Origin: CAZQGJ01 sp964592905
GTDB taxonomy: Bacteria; Patescibacteriota; UBA1384; CAYGGE01
Direction of reading: 5' to 3'
Assembly (NCBI GenBank): GCA_964592905.1
Contig: CAZQGJ010000044.1
Coordinates: 1 to 5,398, forward strand
DNA: 5,398 bases
Under the pieces are notes generated by a model. The model was not told the DNA's origin and searched no databases. It saw only the letters and a list, made by a program, of their open reading frames with translations. The position numbers and the translations under genes were made by a program. This document shows, one piece after another, positions 1-4,285 of this stretch; the stretch's first letter is position 1; each line of letters begins with the position of its first letter.

Positions 1-13
1 CCATATGACTCCT
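1..13 (-). promoter_or_regulatory. Ribosome binding site and start codon of a leftward gene leaving the window
   Basis: Read on the minus strand, an AGGAG core (plus-strand 9-13) is followed after 4 nt by ATG (plus-strand 2-4), and then the window ends. This is the strongest Shine-Dalgarno match in the window. It lies about 30 nt downstream of the inferred start of transcription from the minus promoter at 42-70. The product cannot be seen because only the start codon and one further base are present. The 4-nt spacing is on the short side, so the start remains tentative. Confidence 0.35.
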
Positions 14-41
14 CGTAACTGAGTTAGTAGTGGATAAACTG

Positions 42-70
42 AGCATACCTTGACCATCGAGGCGTGTCAA
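42..70 (-). promoter_or_regulatory. Sigma70-type promoter, leftward
   Basis: On the minus strand a perfect TTGACA (-35, plus-strand 65-70) is followed after exactly 17 nt by TATGCT (-10, plus-strand 42-47), which matches 4 of 6 consensus bases. Transcription would start near 35-36 and run left toward the AGGAG/ATG pair at the window edge. The plus-strand stretch 17-43 holds the direct repeat AACTGAG (17-23 and 37-43), the second copy overlapping the -10 box. It could be an operator, but that is a guess. Confidence 0.45.
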
Positions 71-76
71 TAAGTG

Positions 77-105
77 TGGACAGAGTGAAGTTTTGGTGGT
101 ATATC
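77..105 (+). promoter_or_regulatory. Sigma70-type promoter, rightward, divergent from the minus promoter
   Basis: TGGACA (77-82, 5 of 6 to TTGACA) and TATATC (100-105, 4 of 6 to TATAAT) are separated by 17 nt. The start of transcription would be near 111-113, just before a hairpin (116-138) and upstream of the terminator at 164-201. Its -35 box is only 6 nt from the -35 box of the leftward promoter. Together they form an imperfect inverted repeat (TGTC at 65-68, GACA at 79-82). The existence of the downstream terminator supports a real transcript from here. Confidence 0.35.
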
Positions 106-111
106 TAGCAC

Positions 112-201
112 AAGCTGCCTTTCGTCCTCATTAAGGCAAAGACAACCAGGCATCACGCCGAACCGCCTCTCTACCTCCGATCGGACTAGAGAGGCGTTTT
201 T
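112..201 (+). ncRNA. Candidate small RNA, or remnant of an orphan gene unit
   Basis: No open reading frame of useful length lies between the rightward promoter (77-105) and the intrinsic terminator (164-201), yet both transcription signals are present. The predicted RNA of about 90 nt would have a 5' stem (TGCCTT at 116-121 with AAGGCA at 133-138, 11-nt loop), a single-stranded middle, and the terminator stem at its 3' end. It matches no RNA family I recognise: there are no tRNA, tmRNA, 6S or SRP signatures. An alternative is that it is what remains of a protein-coding unit built like the two orphan units downstream, with the coding part lost. Without the promoter, it would simply be the trailing end of an earlier gene. 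Confidence 0.28.
164..201 (+). terminator. Rho-independent terminator
   Basis: A perfect 10-bp stem pairs CGCCTCTCTA (164-173) with TAGAGAGGCG (187-196), directly followed by a TTTTTATT tract. The loop itself contains the 10-nt palindrome TCCGATCGGA (176-185), which could extend the fold. No A-tract precedes the stem, so it works on the plus strand only. Its 5' arm shares the decamer ACCGCCTCTC with the terminator at 952-985. Confidence 0.85.
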
Positions 202-206
202 ATTGC

Positions 207-235
207 TTGACAGTTAGCCTCGATTCAACTATAAA
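207..235 (+). promoter_or_regulatory. Near-consensus sigma70 promoter of orphan unit B
   Basis: A perfect TTGACA (207-212), a 17-nt spacer and TATAAA (230-235, 5 of 6) make this one of the two best promoters in the window. It starts six bases after the T-tract of the preceding terminator, so the gene at 277 has a fully private transcription unit. Transcription should begin near 241-243. Confidence 0.8.
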
Positions 236-241
236 GATTTT

Positions 242-259
242 GTAGGTAATCTGACCTAC
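242..259 (+). promoter_or_regulatory. 5'-terminal mRNA hairpin or operator in the leader of unit B
   Basis: GTAGGT (242-247) pairs perfectly with ACCTAC (254-259) around a 6-nt loop. It coincides with the expected transcription start, so the mRNA would begin with this stem. Known roles for such elements are protection of the 5' end from decay or, as DNA, binding of a dimeric regulator. An AAGG (265-268), 8 nt before the ATG, lies just downstream and stays unpaired. Confidence 0.5.
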
Positions 260-276
260 TTTTCAAGGTTACAAAC

Positions 277-933
277 ATGCGAGTCGCGGGTGTAATGAGG
301 TGTGGCTTAGCTTCGAAGGACTGCTCGCCAGAGGTGGTGAGGCAGAATCTACTGCTGCAGCTCGGTATCGTAGGGCTTATAATTACTCAGGAGCCTGACG
401 GCGCCCTGAAGTCAAGGATTACCAACGACGATGATCTCGACTGTGATGAATCCATGGTGCCAGAAACGCAGCTTATCGTTGCGGGTGTCAGGATCTTTAC
501 CTCTGAACAAGTGGTCAACCAAACAATACCTCAACAATGGTATCCAGCCGGTCGTGCCAACGAACTGATGGCGTACCGAATGCGTCTAGCTCGGGCCTGG
601 GAATACGCGTTGCGACAGCGTCTGAGTCGAGTTTGTCCCGAGGGACCCACCCTTAAGGCACTTCAAGCAACGTATACCCAAGTAGAAAGAGTTCTGTCTG
701 GTGCAGAGAGAGACGCCGAGCTCGATTGCGCTGGTCTGCCACCCGCCCATGCGACAGCACAGGTGATCGTGCACTGGTTGACCTGTCGTCCCGACGGCAC
801 AACAATCGATCATGAGATTATCTGGCATGATCAACACAACGCTTCTGTTGCCATCGTCATGTATTTCCCAGAAAAGTGGAAAGGGCCCCTCTTTTTTTCC
901 ACTTTCCCAGTGAAAATAGAGGTCGTGTCATGA
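277..933 (+). CDS. Orphan protein of unknown function (unit B, 218 aa)
   Basis: I do not recognise this protein. The start is supported by AAGG 8 nt upstream, a near-consensus promoter 42 nt upstream and a terminator 19 nt past the TGA stop; a second ATG at 295 is possible. There is no signal peptide and no clear membrane span; residues 24-37 are a short hydrophobic stretch (VGLIIT within it). Residues about 93-149 look like a long helical segment rich in Arg, Ala and Leu. Residues 160-197 alternate in a beta-like way and include H179, H184 and H187 (H-x4-H-x2-H). Six cysteines (9, 16, 56, 120, 151, 170) are scattered without a CxxC motif. Six of 15 arginines use AGA/AGG, against 5 of 71 in the four complete housekeeping genes, suggesting a different origin or expression regime. 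Coding status is likely but rests on length and signals, not homology. Confidence 0.6.
   Translation: MRVAGVMRCGLASKDCSPEVVRQNLLLQLGIVGLIITQEPDGALKSRITNDDDLDCDESMVPETQLIVAGVRIFTSEQVVNQTIPQQWYPAGRANELMAYRMRLARAWEYALRQRLSRVCPEGPTLKALQATYTQVERVLSGAERDAELDCAGLPPAHATAQVIVHWLTCRPDGTTIDHEIIWHDQHNASVAIVMYFPEKWKGPLFFSTFPVKIEVVS
873..905 (+). other. Strong hairpin inside the 3' end of the unit B gene
   Basis: AAAGTGGAAA (873-882) is complementary to TTTCCACTTT (896-905). The loop carries GGGCCCC and part of a seven-T run (892-898). This 10-bp perfect stem lies within codons 199-210 of the coding frame, about 50 nt before the real terminator. It could stabilise the 3' end against exonucleases or cause pausing. 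It could also be a chance result of Lys/Trp and Phe/Ser codons. Confidence 0.4.
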
Positions 934-951
934 TCGGTCCATCAGCCTGTT

Positions 952-985
952 ACCGCCTCTCGCTATCGCGAGGGGCGGTCTTCTT
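952..985 (+). terminator. Rho-independent terminator of unit B
   Basis: A 12-bp stem pairs ACCGCCTCTCGC (952-963) with GCGAGGGGCGGT (968-979). It has one T-G wobble and a TATC tetraloop, and is followed by CTTCTT. It starts 19 nt after the TGA of the upstream gene. The T-tract abuts the -35 box of the next promoter, so transcription of the two genes is cleanly separated. The first ten bases equal those at 162-171. Confidence 0.85.
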
Positions 986-986
986 A

Positions 987-1014
987 ATGACATTTTTTGG
1001 AATAACGCTATACT
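987..1014 (+). promoter_or_regulatory. Promoter of the YvcK-family gene, probably leaderless
   Basis: ATGACA (987-992, 5 of 6) and TATACT (1009-1014, 5 of 6) are spaced by 16 nt. With the usual distance of 6-8 nt, transcription would begin at about 1020-1022, right at the ATG (1023). No purine-rich Shine-Dalgarno site lies upstream of that ATG. Together this points to a leaderless mRNA. Confidence 0.6.
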
Positions 1015-1022
1015 AATTGTCT

Positions 1023-2018
1023 ATGCAGCAACTAACCAACTCGGTTCTGATTCTCGGTGGCGGTCACGGTTTGAGCGGTCTATTAACAGCGCTAACGACA
1101 TTGAATAAATCGGATACTGTTTCATTTGATTGGCAGGTCGGGGTTGGTATGACCGACCATGGCGGCTCGAGCGGAAAGCTCCGCGATCAGTTTGGAGTGC
1201 CGGCACTCGGAGATTGGCGTCGTTGTCTCTCGGCAGTCAGTCAACGCGCCGGTCAGCTAAATTTTGAACATCGTAACAATGAAGGGCACGCACTTGGCAA
1301 CCTTTATCTGTTAGACCACTGGCAACGATCAGGCGGTGATTTGCTCTCGGTCAGCCAAAATATTGCGTCAGATCTCGAGCCGCTGATCCCGGTTTTGCCG
1401 ATTACCTTGGAGCCGCTAGAGCTGATCTTAACACTGACGAGCGGTCGAGCGTTAACCGGTGAGGGGCAGATTGGTGAGCAGACACAGGCCGATCCGATTA
1501 TTCAGGTATCGTTAGCGCCGGAGCCGCGGCTTGATATGCTTAATCCGCTGATCCTCGAAGTTTTAGAGCGGGCTAGTGCCCTGGTCATCGCTCCCGGCTC
1601 GTTTTGGTCGAGTCAGATTGCAGCTTTATTACCGCTAGGATTTCACTCGCTAATTAAACAGCGTGGCGCTGATTGGCCAGTAGTCTATTTGGCGAACGTC
1701 GCCCACGAACGGGGCGAGACGCCGCATCTGGATCTGGTGGACCAAGTCGAGCTTCTGAGCCAGTATCTAGAGCGATCGCCATCGGTAGTGTTAGCCAACC
1801 AAGAACTCAGACGCTTTGATCAGGACTTGAGCCCACTCGGAGCCGTACGTCATCTGGTGCCTCCTCAACCAATCGAATGGCAGAGGCGTTTACCTGAGAC
1901 AGAATTAGTGTTGGCTAAGCTGTTGCACCAGCGATCTGATCTCGAGCATGATCATCGCCAGCTTGCCAAAGAGCTAGTCAAGATACTCTCCAGGCTAGTT
2001 TTGCCGGCTAATAAATGA
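1023..2018 (+). CDS. yvcK: YvcK/CofD-family protein (gluconeogenesis factor type, UDP-sugar binding)
   Basis: This cytoplasmic protein belongs to the YvcK branch of the CofD-like family. In Bacillus, YvcK binds UDP-GlcNAc and is needed for cell shape and growth on gluconeogenic carbon. At 331 aa it is close to the usual length of about 315. Motifs in order are GGGHGLSGLL (12-21), the nucleotide-binding glycine loop; TDHGGSSGKLR (44-54); GDWRRCL (63-69); GHALGNLYL (88-96); APGSFWSS (190-197); and NVAHERGET (225-233). Two positions differ from the family pattern as I recall it: GGGTG is GGGHG (H15), and DDGGSSG is DHGGSSG (H46). ATG 1023 is preferred over the in-frame TTG 1017, because the promoter places transcription start at about 1020-1022. 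mutM follows after 12 nt, implying one transcript. True CofD (F420 synthesis) is unlikely because the signatures follow YvcK and no F420 genes are nearby. Confidence 0.88.
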   Translation: MQQLTNSVLILGGGHGLSGLLTALTTLNKSDTVSFDWQVGVGMTDHGGSSGKLRDQFGVPALGDWRRCLSAVSQRAGQLNFEHRNNEGHALGNLYLLDHWQRSGGDLLSVSQNIASDLEPLIPVLPITLEPLELILTLTSGRALTGEGQIGEQTQADPIIQVSLAPEPRLDMLNPLILEVLERASALVIAPGSFWSSQIAALLPLGFHSLIKQRGADWPVVYLANVAHERGETPHLDLVDQVELLSQYLERSPSVVLANQELRRFDQDLSPLGAVRHLVPPQPIEWQRRLPETELVLAKLLHQRSDLEHDHRQLAKELVKILSRLVLPANK

Positions 2019-2030
2019 TAAGTTGCCCCT

Positions 2031-2879
2031 ATGCCTGAATTGCCCGAAGTTGAAACGATTCGTCGCGGCCTTGAACCGCGCATAGTTGGTCAAAAGATCG
2101 CTCAAGTGACGATCTATTGGCCCAAGTTTTGGCAGGGTGAACTCGGTCTGGTCGAGGGACAGAGGGTAGTGGCGGTGCGTCGCTTGGCCAAGGTCCTCTT
2201 GATCGATCTCGAAAATCTACAAACCATCATGATTCATCTCAAGATGACCGGTCAGTTAGTCCATCTGAACACTATTGGACAGGCCGCCGTGGGTGGTCAC
2301 CCCGATACTAACTACCGGCAGCCTCTGCCCCATAAGCATACTCATCTCGAGTATCGTTTCGCTGATGGCGGTATCTTGTATGCCAACGACTTGCGTAAAT
2401 TCGGTTGGCATCGACTGGTGCCGACAGCTGAGGTTGTGTCCAAGATCGGTCCTAGCTTAGCCGGCATCGATGCCGCTTCGGCAGCATTAACCACTCAAAG
2501 TTTGACCTCAATATTGAAGCGCCGGCCAAAAGCACCGATCAAGGTCTTGTTGCTTGATCAGGCGCTGATTAGCGGTTTAGGTAATATTTATGTTGCCGAG
2601 GCGCTCTATCGAGCCAAAATCCTCCCGACTCGTTTGGCTGCGTCGCTCTCTAAAACCGAGATCGGCCGCTTGGCAGAGCAGATCAGCCAGGTCATGACCG
2701 AGGCGATTGCCGCCGGCGGAACTAGCTTTAATGACTATCTCAATGTCGAGGGCCAGCAGGGGAGCTTCTTAGAGCAAGCGACCGTTTATCAACAGGAGAA
2801 GTGTCCGCTCGGTCACCCGATCTCTAAGCTCAAGCAAGCTGGCCGCACCACGCATTACTGTGCTATCTGTCAACGCTAA
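2031..2879 (+). CDS. mutM: Formamidopyrimidine-DNA glycosylase (Fpg/MutM)
   Basis: This bifunctional base-excision repair enzyme removes 8-oxoguanine and formamidopyrimidines and cleaves the abasic strand. All catalytic features are visible. MPELPEVET gives the nucleophile P2 and the acids E3 and E6; K54 lies in RRLAKVLL. HLKMTG (69-74) and NDLRKFG (119-125) carry the lesion-side residues including R122. The helix-two-turn-helix LISGLGNIYVAEAL spans 179-192 with N185. R272 precedes the terminal zinc-finger cysteines. The length (282 aa) is normal. The zinc finger is unusual: C258-x3-H262-x14-C277-x2-C280 replaces the standard C-x2-C-x16-C-x2-C, with His standing in for the second Cys. No Shine-Dalgarno is seen; the start lies 12 nt after the yvcK stop and is fixed by the invariant N-terminal proline. 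No terminator follows, so its transcript probably ends at 3448-3477. Confidence 0.97.
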   Translation: MPELPEVETIRRGLEPRIVGQKIAQVTIYWPKFWQGELGLVEGQRVVAVRRLAKVLLIDLENLQTIMIHLKMTGQLVHLNTIGQAAVGGHPDTNYRQPLPHKHTHLEYRFADGGILYANDLRKFGWHRLVPTAEVVSKIGPSLAGIDAASAALTTQSLTSILKRRPKAPIKVLLLDQALISGLGNIYVAEALYRAKILPTRLAASLSKTEIGRLAEQISQVMTEAIAAGGTSFNDYLNVEGQQGSFLEQATVYQQEKCPLGHPISKLKQAGRTTHYCAICQR

Positions 2880-2887
2880 TTTTGCTC

Positions 2888-2916
2888 TTGACATCGACGG
2901 CTGGAACGAGTAAGAT
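2888..2916 (+). promoter_or_regulatory. Near-consensus sigma70 promoter of orphan unit C
   Basis: A perfect TTGACA (2888-2893), a 17-nt spacer and TAAGAT (2911-2916, 4 of 6) begin 9 nt after the mutM stop codon. Transcription would start near 2922-2924. The design matches the unit B promoter: same perfect -35 box and same spacer length. Confidence 0.7.
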
Positions 2917-2926
2917 ACGAAGGTAT

Positions 2927-2947
2927 CATCAGGCGCCAGGCCTGATG
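2927..2947 (+). promoter_or_regulatory. 5'-terminal mRNA hairpin or operator in the leader of unit C
   Basis: CATCAGGC (2927-2934) pairs perfectly over 8 bp with GCCTGATG (2940-2947) around the loop GCCAG. It starts within about 5 nt of the expected transcription start, as in unit B. The in-frame ATG at 2945-2947 lies inside the 3' arm, which argues against that codon as the translation start. Confidence 0.55.
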
Positions 2948-2971
2948 TGTGACAAGAGATCCACAACCTCA

Positions 2972-3412
2972 ATGCCCACTACGCCGAAGCGTGCTGAGTT
3001 CGATGCTAAAAGTTGGTTCATCGAGCACTTTTGCAGCGATCACAGAGCATTATGTTGCGATCGTGACGAGTTGTTTACCTCTAAAGTAGAGGCATACGAC
3101 GCACAAAATCGTCCGATCCGGTTCGTTTACACCGTGTCACTTTCTGGTGGCGAATCATATAGCATCGGCGTGGATGTCGCCGATGACAGTATGGCTTTGC
3201 CTGACTGTTCCAACGCCGCACTGGCCAGGTTGCGCCTGGTCCATTACTACTGGAGGGGAGATCAGCGACTGTCGCTTCATGTTCAGTTCACCAGGGTTAA
3301 CGCTGTACCTGAGGCTGATTGGATGGCGCTGCGTCGCGACATACGCAAGGTATTGGCTGATATCGCGCCACTTTCTCCACAGCGTCTCCAGCCTGTGCTG
3401 GTTGGAGCCTGA
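2972..3412 (+). CDS. Orphan protein of unknown function (unit C, 146 aa)
   Basis: I do not recognise this protein. The start at ATG 2972 is chosen because the earlier in-frame ATG (2945) is buried in the leader hairpin and the frame opens upstream of the promoter. Ribosome binding would rest on a weak AGAG 13 nt upstream, so the start is uncertain. The protein appears soluble. Residues 15-29 hold H19, C21, H24 and the pair C28-C29, a possible metal-binding or redox cluster. Residues 36-70 and 86-107 alternate polar and hydrophobic in a way typical of beta strands (KVEAYD, IRFVYTVS, YSIGVDVA, RLRLVHYYW, LSLHVQF). A helix probably spans 114-131. A small beta sheet packed by helices is plausible. 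Four of 14 arginines are AGA/AGG, more than in neighbouring housekeeping genes. It has its own promoter and terminator, and shows no obvious similarity to the unit B protein. Confidence 0.65.
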   Translation: MPTTPKRAEFDAKSWFIEHFCSDHRALCCDRDELFTSKVEAYDAQNRPIRFVYTVSLSGGESYSIGVDVADDSMALPDCSNAALARLRLVHYYWRGDQRLSLHVQFTRVNAVPEADWMALRRDIRKVLADIAPLSPQRLQPVLVGA

Positions 3413-3447
3413 TCCCTGTCAGTCGCTCTTTCGCTTCTCCCCAGGGG

Positions 3448-3477
3448 CCCTGTCCGCAAGTGACAGGGTTCTTTTTT
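3448..3477 (+). terminator. Rho-independent terminator of unit C
   Basis: CCCTGTC (3448-3454) pairs with GACAGGG (3462-3468) around a 7-nt loop, followed by TTCTTTTTT. The 3' arm with one more base, TGACAGGG (3461-3468), is also an 8-bp perfect match to CCCTGTCA at 3414-3421, right after the stop codon, so two 5' arms can compete. It would stop both unit C and read-through from yvcK-mutM. Confidence 0.8.
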
Positions 3478-3489
3478 ATCTGTCAAGGC

Positions 3490-3518
3490 TATACAAGCGC
3501 GCAACCATCTGTTAATCT
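3490..3518 (+). promoter_or_regulatory. Weak candidate promoter for the glmU-like and recO pair
   Basis: A start of transcription is needed here, because a terminator ends 47 nt before the next gene and that gene has no other visible promoter. The best pair I find is TATACA (3490-3495, 4 of 6) and TAATCT (3513-3518, 3 of 6) with a 17-nt spacer. This would put the start of transcription at about the ATG (3525), again leaderless. An alternative -10 is TATACA itself. The match is poor, and the call rests mainly on context. Confidence 0.25.
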
Positions 3519-3524
3519 TGTGCC

Positions 3525-4283
3525 ATGTCAAATCTGCCTCACTACGCTATCGTTCTGGCTGCCGGCAAAGGCACCCGAATGCAATCGACTACTCAACCGA
3601 AAGTTTTATTTCCTATTGCCAATCGACCGATGCTGGCCCATGTGCTGGATTATCTATCGCAGGCTGGCTTAGCTAACGAACAGATCGTCATCGTGGTTGG
3701 CTTTTTGGCCGAGATGGTTGAGGAGCGATTTAATCAGGGCTATCACTTTGTCAGACAGACCGAGCTTTTGGGCACCGCCGATTCGGCCAAACGGGCCGAG
3801 CCGATCTTGGCTAGTAAGGGCGAAGGAGTGACTATTATCGTTAATGGCGACCAGCCCTTTTTCCGTCCCAGCTCCATTCAACGTCTGACTCAAGCTATCG
3901 AAAACGGTGCGACGATGGCTGTCTTAACTGGCGAGATGCCCGACTCAGAGTTCGATGGTTTCGGTCGTGTCATCACCGATAGCGAAGGTTGCGTCCAAAA
4001 GATCGTCGAGGTCAAAGATGCCACTGTCGATCAGCGGGCGATTCGCCTCATGAATCTTGGTGGCTACGCCTGCGACAACCAGTGGCTCTGGTCTGCCTTG
4101 AACAAAATTGAAAAATCTCCAGTGACTGGCGAATATTATATTACCGATCTCATTGACCTAGCGGTTAGTCAAGGCAAAAAAGCGGTGGCGATCCAGATTG
4201 AGGATCGAGCCGAGGCGCTTGGCATTAATACACTCGAACATTTGGCGGCCGCCGAGGCGATCGCCAAGCAAAGCTCTCGCTAA
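3525..4283 (+). CDS. glmU: GlmU-type UDP-GlcNAc pyrophosphorylase, uridyltransferase domain only
   Basis: The enzyme is predicted to join UTP and N-acetylglucosamine-1-phosphate to UDP-GlcNAc, the precursor of peptidoglycan and surface sugars. The Rossmann-type nucleotidyltransferase domain is complete: LAAGKGTRM (11-19), PKVL with K26, QTELLGTA (78-85), NGD with D109 for the metal, GFGRVI (145-150), VEVKDA (161-166), N177, GEYYITD (202-208) and GINT with N235. At 252 aa it lacks the left-handed beta-helix acetyltransferase half of bifunctional GlmU (about 455 aa). Acetylation of glucosamine-1-phosphate must then come from another enzyme or the precursor be taken up. The loop before PKVL is one residue longer than in E. 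coli. Another sugar-1-phosphate or another NTP cannot be excluded. No Shine-Dalgarno is seen; recO starts 2 nt after its stop. Confidence 0.85.
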   Translation: MSNLPHYAIVLAAGKGTRMQSTTQPKVLFPIANRPMLAHVLDYLSQAGLANEQIVIVVGFLAEMVEERFNQGYHFVRQTELLGTADSAKRAEPILASKGEGVTIIVNGDQPFFRPSSIQRLTQAIENGATMAVLTGEMPDSEFDGFGRVITDSEGCVQKIVEVKDATVDQRAIRLMNLGGYACDNQWLWSALNKIEKSPVTGEYYITDLIDLAVSQGKKAVAIQIEDRAEALGINTLEHLAAAEAIAKQSSR

Positions 4284-4285
4284 CC

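Noticed and set aside
1..276. tRNA, tmRNA or 6S RNA in the gene-free left region
   Set aside because: No T-arm GTTCRA motif, no CCA end, no Ala-tag frame and no long single-bubble hairpin are visible.
586..837. Minus-strand frame within unit B
   Set aside because: No promoter or ribosome site, and it lies wholly inside a longer plus-strand gene with full transcription signals.
164..979. Integron cassette (attC) sites around unit B, because of the paired stems
   Set aside because: The stems are GC-rich perfect hairpins followed by T-tracts and lack the GTTRRRY/RYYYAAC core sites.
1017..1022. TTG at 1017 as start of the YvcK-family gene
   Set aside because: The promoter predicts transcription starting at about 1020-1022, and an ATG follows two codons later; TTG would probably not be in the mRNA.
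2882..2971. N-terminal extension of the unit C protein from ATG 2882 or ATG 2945
   Set aside because: ATG 2882 lies upstream of the promoter boxes and cannot be in the transcript. ATG 2945 is inside the leader hairpin stem. ATG 2945 remains a minor alternative.
3147..3515. A 122-codon plus-strand frame overlapping the end of the unit C gene
   Set aside because: It runs through the intrinsic terminator at 3448-3477, has no ribosome site, and is rich in Trp, Cys and Arg in a way typical of out-of-frame translation.
3283..3531. Minus-strand frame across the unit C terminator
   Set aside because: It crosses a terminator and the start of the next gene, and its translation looks like frame noise.
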